Below the pieces are notes generated by a model. The model was not told where the DNA came from and ran no database searches. It saw nothing but the letters and a program-made list of their open reading frames with translations. The position numbers were made by a program, and so were the translations under genes. Below are positions 1-7,624 of a stretch of DNA of 42,427 nucleotides, piece after piece; the stretch's first letter is position 1, and the number at the start of each line of letters is the position of its first letter. The DNA lies in the NCBI GenBank assembly GCA_964388175.1, contig CAYLYS010000015.1, positions 1 through 42,427 of the forward strand. The letters are read 5' to 3'. This DNA is from JAITWN01 sp964388175. Lineage in GTDB: Bacteria; Pseudomonadota; Gammaproteobacteria; SZUA-140.

Positions 1-867
1 CTCGATTTCGTGAAGGACGACGAGAACATCAACTCGCAGCCCTTCATGCACTGGCGTGAACGTTTCCTCTACTGTATGGAAGCGGTGAACAAGGCCTCGG
101 CCGCCACCGGCGAAGTCAAGGGGCACTATCTGAACGTCACCGCCGGCACGATGGAAGAGATGTACGAGCGTGCGGAATTCGCCAAGCAGCTCGGCTCGGT
201 CATCATCATGATCGATCTCGTCATCGGCTATACCGCGATCCAGTCGATGGCCAAGTGGGCGCGCAAGAACGACATGATTCTGCACCTGCACCGCGCCGGC
301 AACTCGACCTATTCGCGCCAGAAGAACCACGGCATGAACTTCCGCGTCATCTGCAAGTGGATGCGCATGGCGGGTGTGGACCATATCCATGCCGGTACCG
401 TCGTCGGCAAGCTCGAAGGCGACCCGCTGATGATCAAGGGCTTCTACGATGTGCTGCGCGAGACGCACAACGAAAAGAACCTGGAGACCGGTCTGTTCTT
501 CGATCAGGGCTGGGCTTCGCTCAACAAGGTCATGCCGGTTGCCTCGGGCGGTATCCACGCCGGTCAGATGCATCAGCTCATCCACTACCTGGGTGAGGAC
601 GTCATCCTGCAGTTCGGCGGCGGCACCATCGGCCATCCGCAGGGCATCCAGGCCGGCGCCACCGCCAACCGCGTCGCGCTCGAAGCCATGATCCTGGCGC
701 GCAACGAAGGCCGTGACTACCTGAAGGAAGGCCCGCAGATTCTGGAGAACGCCGCCAAGAGCTGCGGCCCGCTGAAGGCCGCGCTGGATACGTGGAAGGA
801 CATCACCTTCAACTACGAATCCACCGACACGCCGGACTTCGTGCCCACGACCACGGCCAGCGTCTAA
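1..867 (+). CDS. cbbL: RuBisCO large subunit, red-type form I, 3' part
   Basis: Carboxylates or oxygenates ribulose-1,5-bisphosphate; catalytic subunit of the L8S8 enzyme. The reading frame is open from base 1, so the gene is cut by the window edge; 288 residues remain and roughly the first 200 are missing. The fragment begins just at the active-site motif: VKDDE supplies the Lys that is carbamylated (codon 13-15) plus the metal-binding Asp and Glu. Further on are HLHRAG, the loop-6 motif GKLEGD, ASGGIHAG and QFGGGTIGHP, all intact. cbbS follows 21 bp after the stop and cbbX after that, the standard red-type order. Sequence character and the CbbX partner point to form IC (or ID). Confidence 0.97.
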   Translation, partial: LDFVKDDENINSQPFMHWRERFLYCMEAVNKASAATGEVKGHYLNVTAGTMEEMYERAEFAKQLGSVIIMIDLVIGYTAIQSMAKWARKNDMILHLHRAGNSTYSRQKNHGMNFRVICKWMRMAGVDHIHAGTVVGKLEGDPLMIKGFYDVLRETHNEKNLETGLFFDQGWASLNKVMPVASGGIHAGQMHQLIHYLGEDVILQFGGGTIGHPQGIQAGATANRVALEAMILARNEGRDYLKEGPQILENAAKSCGPLKAALDTWKDITFNYESTDTPDFVPTTTASV

Positions 868-888
868 ACGAATCGAGGAGATGCAATC

Positions 889-1323
889 ATGATGACCAAT
901 CCTGGCAACCGCCTCACGCAGGGCCAGTTCTCGTTCCTGCCGGACCTGACCGATGCGCAGATCACCGCGCAGATCAAGTACGCGCTGAAGAACAACTGGG
1001 CGGTCAACGTCGAGTACACCGACGATCCGCATCCGCGCAACACCTACTGGGAAATGTTCGGCATGCCCCTGTTCGATCTCAAGGACCCCGCCGGGATCCT
1101 GATGGAGATCAACAACTGTCGCAAGACTTTCCCGAATCACTACATTCGGGTCACCGCTTTCGACAGCACGCAGGGCTGGGAAACGCCGCGCATGTCCTAC
1201 CTCGTCAACCGGCCGAAGAATGAGCCGGGCTTCAGACTGAAGCGCACGGAAGTGGAAGGCCGTCACGTCCACTACACGATCGAGTCGTACGCGGTGGACA
1301 AGCCGGAAGGCGAGCGTTACTGA
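889..1323 (+). CDS. cbbS: RuBisCO small subunit, red-type
   Basis: Small subunit capping the L8 core of RuBisCO. The protein has 144 residues, longer than green-type small subunits, because of the C-terminal extension (from about residue 105) that forms an extra beta hairpin in red-type enzymes. A GAGGAG-like ribosome site lies about 10 bp before the ATG; a second ATG follows directly. Conserved segments seen include the N-terminal GQFSFLPDLTD, the region around NTYWEMFGMPLFD, and YIRVTAFD. Stop is followed by a GC-rich hairpin before cbbX. Confidence 0.96.
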   Translation: MMTNPGNRLTQGQFSFLPDLTDAQITAQIKYALKNNWAVNVEYTDDPHPRNTYWEMFGMPLFDLKDPAGILMEINNCRKTFPNHYIRVTAFDSTQGWETPRMSYLVNRPKNEPGFRLKRTEVEGRHVHYTIESYAVDKPEGERY

Positions 1324-1356
1324 GTCCGGTCCGTAGTTCAGTAGTCGGTAAGTAAA

Positions 1357-1390
1357 GGCGCCGCCGTCGCGAGGCGGCGGCGCCTTCTTT
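1357..1390 (+). terminator. Hairpin between cbbS and cbbX
   Basis: A 9-bp perfect stem (ggcgccgcc, 1357-1365, with ggcggcgcc, 1376-1384), extendable by one further pair, is followed by TTCTTT. It lies 33 bp after the cbbS stop and ahead of cbbX. It may partly terminate transcription or protect the cbbLS message, which would lower activase relative to RuBisCO. Confidence 0.6.
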
Positions 1391-1421
1391 CCCGTCCGAT
1401 ACAGCCGATGGAAGTCTTATC

Positions 1422-2348
1422 ATGACAGAGACAGCGAACACTCCCGCCGATCAGCAGAGCGACAGCGTCATCGATCTGGAAGCGGAGTTCCGTGATTCCA
1501 ATATTCAGGAAGTGCTGGACAAGCTCGACCGTGAGCTGATCGGTCTGGTGCCGGTCAAGACGCGCATCCGCGAAGTCGCCGCGCTGCTCCTGGTCGATCG
1601 CATCCGCAACCGTGTCGGCCTGAGCGCGGAGACACCGACACTGCACATGAGTTTCACCGGCAATCCCGGCACCGGCAAGACCACGGTCGCGCTGCGCATG
1701 GCGGAGATCCTGCATCGCCTGGGGTATGTGCGCGGAGGTCACCTGGTGGCGGTGACGCGCGATGATCTGGTCGGTCAGTACATCGGCCATACCGCGCCGA
1801 AGACCAAGGAAGTGATCAAGAAGGCCATGGGCGGCGTGCTCTTCATCGACGAAGCCTATTATCTCTACCGTCCCGAGAACGAACGCGACTACGGACAGGA
1901 ATCCATCGAGATCCTGCTGCAGGTGATGGAGAACAATCGCGACGATCTGGTCGTGATCCTCGCCGGCTACAAGGATCGCATGGATCAGTTCTTCCGCAGC
2001 AATCCGGGCATGCGCTCACGTATCGCCCATCATGTCGATTTCCCCGATTATCAGCCGCAGGAGCTGCTGGAGATTTCCAAGCTCATGCTGGCGCAGCAGA
2101 ACTACCGTTTCAGCGCGGAAGCCGAGCACGCTTTCTCCGACTATGTGAAAAAGCGCATGGAGATGCCCCATTTCGCCAATGCACGCTCGGTGCGCAACGC
2201 GCTCGATCGCGCGCGTCTGCGCCAGGCCAACCGGCTGTTCGCCAGCCGTGCCCAGAACCTCACGCGCGATCAGATCATGACCATCGAGGCATCCGATGTG
2301 CTCGCCAGCCGCGTGTTCACCGAAGCCGCAGAGAAGGGTGGCAAGTAA
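1422..2348 (+). CDS. cbbX: CbbX, AAA+ activase of red-type RuBisCO
   Basis: Remodels inhibited RuBisCO by pulling on the large-subunit C-terminus, using ATP. The protein has 308 residues, the usual CbbX size. Walker A is GNPGTGKT (80-87), Walker B is VLFIDEAYYL (139-148), and the pore-loop segment YIGHTAPKT lies near 120-128. A stretch like the ribosome site (TGGAAG) precedes the ATG. Being downstream of cbbLS in the same direction confirms the role and the red-type assignment of the enzyme. Confidence 0.96.
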   Translation: MTETANTPADQQSDSVIDLEAEFRDSNIQEVLDKLDRELIGLVPVKTRIREVAALLLVDRIRNRVGLSAETPTLHMSFTGNPGTGKTTVALRMAEILHRLGYVRGGHLVAVTRDDLVGQYIGHTAPKTKEVIKKAMGGVLFIDEAYYLYRPENERDYGQESIEILLQVMENNRDDLVVILAGYKDRMDQFFRSNPGMRSRIAHHVDFPDYQPQELLEISKLMLAQQNYRFSAEAEHAFSDYVKKRMEMPHFANARSVRNALDRARLRQANRLFASRAQNLTRDQIMTIEASDVLASRVFTEAAEKGGK

Positions 2349-2434
2349 CACCCCTCGCCGGGGCGCCGGCCGCGTTCATCGTTCGGGTCGTTGGGATACC
2401 GATGGTTCGATCGGGTCGTAGCGAATATTGACGA

Positions 2435-2460
2435 GCGGTGCGGGTTTTCGTCCGCACCGC
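2435..2460. terminator. Hairpin between convergent cbbX and glk
   Basis: A 9-bp perfect stem (gcggtgcgg with ccgcaccgc) encloses an 8-nt loop that holds a run of four T. It sits in the 131-bp gap between the converging cbbX and glk genes. No T-run follows on either side, so it is a possible bidirectional terminator without the classic tail. Confidence 0.4.
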
Positions 2461-2479
2461 CATCCCTGCTATATCCGAG

Positions 2480-3514
2480 CTATGTCCGATCCGCGTCCGC
2501 ACGCGCGTCGCGCGCGATCTGCAGCGCGCCGAACAATCCCGCTTCCGGATTCATCACCACCGTCACCGGTATGGTCGCGGTCAGCGCCGACATGATGCCC
2601 TTGGCATTGAATGCGCCGATGAAGCGCTCACGTTCGGTGATGGCGTCGATGATGCGGGCGGCGATGCCGCCCGATATGTACAGCCCGCCGTAAGGCAGCA
2701 AAGTCAGCGCCAGGCTGCCGGCATGGGCGCCGTAGATGGAGACGAACAGATCGAGCGCTTCGCGCGCCAGCGCATCGGCCGGCTCGGCGAGGGCGAAGGC
2801 GGAAATCGCGGCGGCGGCGTCACCCTCGGCCATCGCCCGCGCGAGCGCATCCGTCGCACGGGCGGGAGCGCGCGACGCGAGAAAGCGATAGATGCTGCAC
2901 AGACCCGCACCCGACAGCACATGCTCGATCGAAACGTGGGCGCCGTGGCTTTCGTTCAGCCAGACGAGCAGTGCGCACTGCAGCGCGCCGCGCGGCGCGA
3001 AATCGGCGTGCCCGCCTTCCGAAGGCAAGGCGGTGTAGCGGTCTTCCCGCCAGATCAGCTGGCTGATGCCGAGACCGGTGCCGGCGCCGATCACCGTGCG
3101 CGCGCCGTGCGCGCGCGGCGTGCCCGGCTGCAGCACGTGCAGATCGCCCGGCGGCAGCGTATCGATGCCGTAGGCCTGGGCCTGGAAATCGTTGATCAGG
3201 CGTACGGCCGGGATGCCGAAGCGCCGGGCCAGATCGGACGCATCGATGTGCCAGCCGACGTTGGTGACGTGGGCGCTGACGCCATCGGCGGCGATGGGGC
3301 CGGCGACGGCGAAACAGGCGGCGCGCGGGGCGGCGTGCGCACTGCCGAGCGTGGCCAGGAAATGCGCGATCATCGCCTCGAAGGTGGGGAAATCGGCGCT
3401 GGCGTAGCGCTCGCTGGCGAGGATGTGCGCGGCGCCCTCACGTTCTTGCCCGCGTTCTTCGGCGAGCGCGAGCAGCGTCTTGGTGCCGCCGATGTCGGCC
3501 GCGAGCAGACTCAT
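2480..3514 (-). CDS. glk: Glucokinase
   Basis: Phosphorylates glucose to glucose 6-phosphate with ATP; cytoplasmic. Starting at the ATG at 3514 gives 344 residues, a little longer than E. coli Glk and with no foreign N-terminus. The phosphate loop ADIGGTKT is at 6-13, the catalytic Asp is in LINDF (D109), the second phosphate motif GAGTGLG is at 143-149, and the sugar-binding PSEGGHADF and SGGIAARI segments follow. The start overlaps the pgl stop by 4 bp (ATGA), so the pair is translationally coupled. The same frame stays open upstream, but that stretch is antisense-like to pgl and is not part of the protein. Confidence 0.93.
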   Translation of the reverse strand: MSLLAADIGGTKTLLALAEERGQEREGAAHILASERYASADFPTFEAMIAHFLATLGSAHAAPRAACFAVAGPIAADGVSAHVTNVGWHIDASDLARRFGIPAVRLINDFQAQAYGIDTLPPGDLHVLQPGTPRAHGARTVIGAGTGLGISQLIWREDRYTALPSEGGHADFAPRGALQCALLVWLNESHGAHVSIEHVLSGAGLCSIYRFLASRAPARATDALARAMAEGDAAAAISAFALAEPADALAREALDLFVSIYGAHAGSLALTLLPYGGLYISGGIAARIIDAITERERFIGAFNAKGIMSALTATIPVTVVMNPEAGLFGALQIARDARADADRT

Positions 3515-4263
3515 GCGTGCATCCCGCCGAGCTGCGATGCTGCCGCGCGGTCCAGATACCATTCGAGCCCGGCGCCGGGGCGCAGCTGCCCCACCGGATA
3601 ATCGGCGGCGCGCGCGCTGAACGCGGCGGCGACGATGTCGGCCTTGTCGGCGCCCGCGACCAGCATCATCACGTGCCGCGCCGCATCGATCGCGGGATAG
3701 GTCAGGCTGAGGCGCCATGCCGACAGTTGCGGCACGAACACGGCGGCGGCGAGAGAGGATTCCTCCTCGAGAATCGCGGTGCCGGGAAACAGCGAGGCGA
3801 TGTGTCCGTCGCGGCCGAGGCCGAGCAGGAGCAGATCGAGCTGCGGCGGCGCGAGCGGACGGTCGGCGCGCGGCAGATGGCGCTGCAGCAGTTCTTCGTA
3901 TTCGCACGCCGCCGCCATGGGTTCGGCTTCGCCGCGCATGCGGTATACCCGCGAGGGCGCGACAGCCAGGGGCGACAGCAGCGTTTCCTGCGCCATGCGG
4001 TAATTGCTGTCGGGATGGTCGGGCGGCACGCAGCGTTCGTCGCCGAACCAGATGCGCACGGCGCGCCAGTCGATGCGCTGGCGGCGCGGCAGCGTGGCGA
4101 GCAGACGGTAAAGCGTCTGCGGCGTCGATCCGCCCGCGAGCGCGACATGAAAGGCGCCGCGTTCGCGGATCGCCTGCGCGGCGAGTGTTTCCCAGCGGTC
4201 GGCGGCGGCAGCGGCAGTCGCCTGCAGATCCTCGCCGATGTGCACCTCACTGCTGCCGCTCAT
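3511..4263 (-). CDS. pgl: 6-phosphogluconolactonase
   Basis: Hydrolyses 6-phosphoglucono-lactone in the oxidative pentose phosphate pathway. 250 residues, normal for the DevB/Pgl family. Motifs: LAGGSTP (42-48), FGDERCVPP with DSNY (from 73), and GLGRDGHIASLFPG. An AGGGAGA ribosome site lies 6-7 bp before the ATG. It is coupled to glk by an ATGA overlap. No glucose-6-phosphate dehydrogenase gene is seen in this window. Confidence 0.93.
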   Translation of the reverse strand: MSGSSEVHIGEDLQATAAAAADRWETLAAQAIRERGAFHVALAGGSTPQTLYRLLATLPRRQRIDWRAVRIWFGDERCVPPDHPDSNYRMAQETLLSPLAVAPSRVYRMRGEAEPMAAACEYEELLQRHLPRADRPLAPPQLDLLLLGLGRDGHIASLFPGTAILEEESSLAAAVFVPQLSAWRLSLTYPAIDAARHVMMLVAGADKADIVAAAFSARAADYPVGQLRPGAGLEWYLDRAAASQLGGMHA

Positions 4264-4354
4264 GCGGTCTCCCTGTGATCCTCTTTCGCAGATCGTCCCC
4301 GAGCCATTCGCTGAATCGTCGAATCATCCCACCAATCATCAGGGCCGCCTTTGC

Positions 4355-4384
4355 TTGCCTGTGCGGTCGCGCAGGGACCATAAT
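4355..4384 (+). promoter_or_regulatory. Candidate promoter upstream of the zapG-like gene
   Basis: TTGCCT (4355-4360) and CATAAT (4379-4384) are separated by 18 bp. They lie in the 312-bp region between the divergent pgl and zapG-like genes. The rest of that region (4264-4575) shows nothing else I can name. Confidence 0.3.
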
Positions 4385-4575
4385 GGGCAATCTGGACGAG
4401 CGCGGTCCGTGGCCATTATAGCGCGGCAAGCCGCGGCGGACAGCGGACGCGCCGGCCGGGGCCAGTTCATCCCGTGAGCGGGAAAACAACGGCCATCATT
4501 AGATTACGAGCGCCGATCGCTTCGTGGAGGAGCGTGCCGACGCGGAAGGCTCCGCGCCAGGACGAAGAGGAATTT

Positions 4576-5064
4576 ATGTCTGCTTGGATATGGCTTGTAC
4601 TGACCGGCGTGGCCGGTCTGATCGCCGGCTTTTTCATCGGGCGTTCGAGCAGCGCGGGTGTGAAGCGTTCCCTGCAGCTCGATCAGGAGCTGCGTGACGT
4701 GCGCGGCGAGCTCGATCGTTACCGCAACAGCGTGGTGGAGCATTTCACCGGCACGGCGCAGCTGGTCAACAAACTCACCGCCGACTACCGCGAGATGTAC
4801 CAGCATCTGTCGCGCGGCGCGCAGGAACTGGCCGGCGGCCGCACGCCGCACATCGAAAGCCTGGCGGCGCCGCAGGTCGAACGTATCCCGGCGCCGTCGA
4901 TCGTGGATGAATTCCTCGACGATGAAGCCGCGGTGCGCGGCGATTTCGGCACGGCGCAGCCGGGGCGCACGCCGCGCACCGAAGGCTGGTACGATGATGT
5001 TGCGCCGGGTACGGAAGTGCCCGATTACGCGCGCGAAGAAAGCCATCGTCGCACGAACTCCTGA
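4576..5064 (+). CDS. zapG: DUF1043 / YhcB (ZapG)-type membrane-anchored protein
   Basis: Family members are inner-membrane proteins linked to cell division and envelope growth in gammaproteobacteria. I chose the ATG at 4576 because GAAGAGG lies just before it and because it puts the single transmembrane helix (about residues 3-22, ending GFFIGRSS) at the N-terminus. A coiled-coil stretch follows (about 28-78, DQELRDVRGELDRYR onward). The C-terminal half is acidic and probably disordered. 162 residues, somewhat longer than E. coli YhcB. The presence of the family supports a gammaproteobacterial host. The symbol is transferred by family only. Confidence 0.75.
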   Translation: MSAWIWLVLTGVAGLIAGFFIGRSSSAGVKRSLQLDQELRDVRGELDRYRNSVVEHFTGTAQLVNKLTADYREMYQHLSRGAQELAGGRTPHIESLAAPQVERIPAPSIVDEFLDDEAAVRGDFGTAQPGRTPRTEGWYDDVAPGTEVPDYAREESHRRTNS

Positions 5065-5069
5065 ACACC

Positions 5070-5097
5070 GGCGCACCGCGTTCATCCGCGGCGCGCC
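5070..5097. terminator. Hairpin between convergent zapG-like gene and folA
   Basis: An 11-bp stem with one A-C mismatch (ggcgcaccgcg with cgcggcgcgcc, loop ttcatc) sits just after the zapG-like stop, in the 72-bp gap between converging genes. There is no T-run, so a terminator role is only likely by position. Confidence 0.35.
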
Positions 5098-5136
5098 GTA
5101 CCCCGCCACCACTCACTCGCGGCCCAGAGCCTCTCT

Positions 5137-5646
5137 TTACGGCGTCGCTCTTTCCAGCAGCAGAAAGCTGTAAGCGAAATCCGCGTTGCGGTGATCGCTG
5201 CGCGCGGTCACCGTCCATGCCTGTTCATCGTAAGCGGGAAAAAAGGTGTCGCCGTCGAAATCGCGATCGATCAGCGTGAGATGGATGCGGTCGGCATCGG
5301 CGAGCGCCTGCTCGTAGATGGAAGCGCCGCCGATGACCATGATTTCCCCGGCAGTTTCATCAGCAGTTTCATCGGCGTCGCCGCAGGCGGCATAGGCCGC
5401 TTCCAGCGAAGGACAGACCGTGAAACCGGGCGCCTGATAGCCGGCGCTGCGCGTGACCACGATGTTGCGGCGGCCGGGCAAGGGCCGGCCGATCGATTCG
5501 CAGGTCTTGCGCCCCATGACCACCGGCTTGCCCAGGGTGAGCGCGCGGAAGTGACGCAGGTCTTCGGGCAGATGCCACGGCAGCCCGCCGTCGCGGCCGA
5601 TGACGCGGTTGCGTCCCATGGCGACAACGAGCGAAATCGTTCTCAC
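5137..5646 (-). CDS. folA: Dihydrofolate reductase
   Basis: Reduces dihydrofolate to tetrahydrofolate, regenerating the folate used up by ThyA. The start is GTG at 5646, overlapping the thyA stop (GTGA), and gives the usual N-terminus ISLVVAMGRNRVIG. The active-site acid is D29 in LPEDLRHF; VVMGRKTCESIGRPLPGR and VIGGASIYEQAL are standard. 169 residues. Odd point: residues 91-100 (ADETADETAG) are an acidic insert made by a 12-bp tandem duplication, placed just before the VIGG strand. Last gene of lgt-thyA-folA. Confidence 0.94.
   Translation of the reverse strand: MRTISLVVAMGRNRVIGRDGGLPWHLPEDLRHFRALTLGKPVVMGRKTCESIGRPLPGRRNIVVTRSAGYQAPGFTVCPSLEAAYAACGDADETADETAGEIMVIGGASIYEQALADADRIHLTLIDRDFDGDTFFPAYDEQAWTVTARSDHRNADFAYSFLLLERATP
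5351..5374. repeat. 12-bp tandem duplication inside folA
   Basis: Two copies of gcagtttcatcr lie back to back (5351-5362, 5363-5374). They encode the repeated Asp-Glu-Thr-Ala of the DHFR insert, and the frame is kept. Confidence 0.8.
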
Positions 5647-6437
5647 ACCGCCACCAGTGCGCGGATCGCGGCGTGGGACTGATAGTCGACCAGCTCGAAA
5701 TCCTCATAGACGAAATCGAAGATCGAGTCCCGTGCCGGATTGAGCCGCATGCGCGGCAGCGGATAGGGCTCGCGCGCGAGCTGGGTATCGGCCTGTTCCA
5801 GATGGTTGAGATACAGGTGCACGTCGCCGAAAGTGTGGACGAACTCGCCGGCTTCGAGTCCGGTCACCTGCGCGATCATCATCGTCAGCAGCGCATAGGA
5901 AGCGATGTTGAACGGCACACCGAGAAAGATGTCGGCGCTGCGCTGATAGAGCTGGCACGACAGACGTCCCTCGGCGACATAGAACTGGAACAGCAGATGA
6001 CAGGGCGGCAGCGCCATGCGCTCGATTTCCGATACGTTCCACGCGCTGACGATGAGACGGCGTGAATCCGGATTGTGCCGGATGTCGTCGATGACGCGGC
6101 TGATCTGATCGATGTGCTTGCCGCCCGGCGTGGGCCAGGCGCGCCACTGCCGTCCGTAGACCGGACCGAGTTCGCCCGCATCGTCGGCCCATTCATTCCA
6201 GATGGTGACGCCGTGTTCGCGCAGATAGGCGATATTGGTGTCGCCGCTGAGGAACCACAGCAGTTCGTGGATGATGCTCTTCAGATGCGTTTTCTTGGTC
6301 GTCACCAGCGGAAAGCCCGCGCTCAGATCGAAGCGCATCTGATGCCCGAACAGGCTGAGCGTGCCGGTGCCGGTGCGGTCTTCCTTGCGTACGCCATGGT
6401 GGCGGACCTGTCGCAGCAGGTCGAGATATTGCTTCAT
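5643..6437 (-). CDS. thyA: Thymidylate synthase
   Basis: Methylates dUMP to dTMP using methylene-tetrahydrofolate. 264 residues, identical in length to the E. coli enzyme. The catalytic Cys is C146 in LPPCHLLFQFYV; the phosphate-binding DSRRLIVSAWN and the QRSADIFLGVPFN segment are intact. The gene begins 1 bp after the lgt stop and overlaps folA by 4 bp. Confidence 0.97.
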   Translation of the reverse strand: MKQYLDLLRQVRHHGVRKEDRTGTGTLSLFGHQMRFDLSAGFPLVTTKKTHLKSIIHELLWFLSGDTNIAYLREHGVTIWNEWADDAGELGPVYGRQWRAWPTPGGKHIDQISRVIDDIRHNPDSRRLIVSAWNVSEIERMALPPCHLLFQFYVAEGRLSCQLYQRSADIFLGVPFNIASYALLTMMIAQVTGLEAGEFVHTFGDVHLYLNHLEQADTQLAREPYPLPRMRLNPARDSIFDFVYEDFELVDYQSHAAIRALVAV

Positions 6438-6438
6438 T

Positions 6439-7236
6439 TCAGGGTCTCTGCGATAAGCGGGCGCGATGGGCCCAGGCCAGCAGGACGATGCCGGCGATGA
6501 TCATGGGAGTGGACAGCAGCTGACCCATGGTCAGCCAGTCGCCGGCGAGGAAACCGATGTGCTGGTCCGGCATGCGGGTGAATTCGACGAGAAAACGGAA
6601 GGCGCCGTAGCACAGCAGGAACAGGCCGGAAACCGCCATCGTCGGCCGCGGCTGGCTCGAATACAGCCAGAGGATGACGAACAGCAGCGCGCCTTCGAGC
6701 GCGGCTTCGTAGAGCTGCGAGGGGTGGCGCGGCAAGCCGCCCGCGCGCGGATCGGCGAAGACCATTGCCCAGGGCAGATCGCTCACCCGTCCCCACAGTT
6801 CGCCGTTGATGAAATTGCCGATGCGGCCGGCGCCGAGACCGATCGGCACCAGCGGTGCGGTGAAATCGGCGACTTCGAAGAAGCTTTTGCCGTGCCTGCG
6901 CCCGAACAGCCACAGCGCGACGAGCACACCGATCAGCCCGCCGTGGAAGGACATGCCGCCTTCCCAGATCCGGAACAGACTGAGCGGATCGATGAGTGTG
7001 GCGTCGAGATCATAAAATAGGATGTAGCCGATGCGGCCGCCGAGCACGGCGCCGAGCGCACCGAAGAACACCAGATCGGAGACCTGCTGCGCATCCCAGT
7101 CCGTCCGCGCACGCGCGCGGTAGCGTCCCAGATAAAAGGCGGCGAGGAAGCCGATCAGATACATCAGGCCGTACCAGTGGACGTCCACGGGTCCGATGCT
7201 GACGGCGACGGGGTCGATGGCGGGATGTTTCAGCAC
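6439..7236 (-). CDS. lgt: Prolipoprotein diacylglyceryl transferase
   Basis: Inner-membrane enzyme that moves diacylglycerol from phosphatidylglycerol to the lipobox cysteine of prolipoproteins. 265 residues with about seven membrane segments. The Lgt signature GLGAGRIGNFINGELWGR spans 133-150 and the HGG motif is at 98-100. First gene of lgt-thyA-folA, a common gammaproteobacterial order. Upstream there are two large hairpins instead of an obvious neighbour. Confidence 0.96.
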   Translation of the reverse strand: MLKHPAIDPVAVSIGPVDVHWYGLMYLIGFLAAFYLGRYRARARTDWDAQQVSDLVFFGALGAVLGGRIGYILFYDLDATLIDPLSLFRIWEGGMSFHGGLIGVLVALWLFGRRHGKSFFEVADFTAPLVPIGLGAGRIGNFINGELWGRVSDLPWAMVFADPRAGGLPRHPSQLYEAALEGALLFVILWLYSSQPRPTMAVSGLFLLCYGAFRFLVEFTRMPDQHIGFLAGDWLTMGQLLSTPMIIAGIVLLAWAHRARLSQRP

Positions 7237-7296
7237 GATGGCGCACAGTATATAACACGGGCTTTGTGTTCTACCGCTTCTCCCGTCAGTGGTGAT

Positions 7297-7401
7297 GAGC
7301 CTGTGGCTTTACGTTTGCGGGACGCGCTCTTCGCCATCCATGGCCGCTCGACGGCGGCATCCTTGCCGCCGACGGTCCCGCAAACGTAAAGCCACAGGCT
7401 C
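7297..7401 (+). repeat. 105-bp palindromic element, copy 1
   Basis: Perfect 26-bp arms (7297-7322 and 7376-7401; the left arm begins gagcctgtggctttacg) flank a 53-nt core (7323-7375). The core contains a CCATGG and its own inner hairpin (ggcggca 7353-7359 with tgccgcc 7364-7370). Copy 2 at 7472-7576 has the same 26-53-26 layout and a core 48/53 identical in the opposite orientation, but different arms. It lies in the 388-bp gene-free stretch 7237-7624 between the lgt start and the rlmI-like stop. Confidence 0.9.
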
Positions 7402-7471
7402 CTGCGAATGGCATCGGGCCTGGAAAGAACGTGCGACGAGTTCTTTCTCGCATTGCCAGCGAACCTTTCGG

Positions 7472-7576
7472 AGCGTCTGCCCTTGCTCAGTCCCGGACCG
7501 TCGGCGCCAGGGATGGCGCCGTCGAGCGGCCATGGATGCCGAAAAGCGCGTCCGGGACTGAGCAAGGGCAGACGCT
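7472..7576 (-). repeat. 105-bp palindromic element, copy 2 (inverted)
   Basis: Perfect 26-bp arms (7472-7497 and 7551-7576; the left arm reads agcgtctgcccttgctcag and on) flank a 53-nt core (7498-7550). The reverse complement of this core matches the core of copy 1 at 48 of 53 positions. Two of the five differences form a G-C to C-G swap in the inner hairpin, so base pairing is kept. The arms share almost nothing with those of copy 1. Confidence 0.9.
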
Positions 7577-7624
7577 GGAACTACCGCTCTCGGACAATCA
7601 ATCGACCAGCCAGCGGCGCTCGAG

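Noticed and set aside
3515..3907. N-terminal extension of glucokinase
   Set aside because: The frame is open but reads across pgl; the true start overlaps the pgl stop by 4 bp and matches family N-termini.
7297..7576. CRISPR array or insertion-sequence ends
   Set aside because: Only two copies, inverted, with no spacers and no transposase between them.
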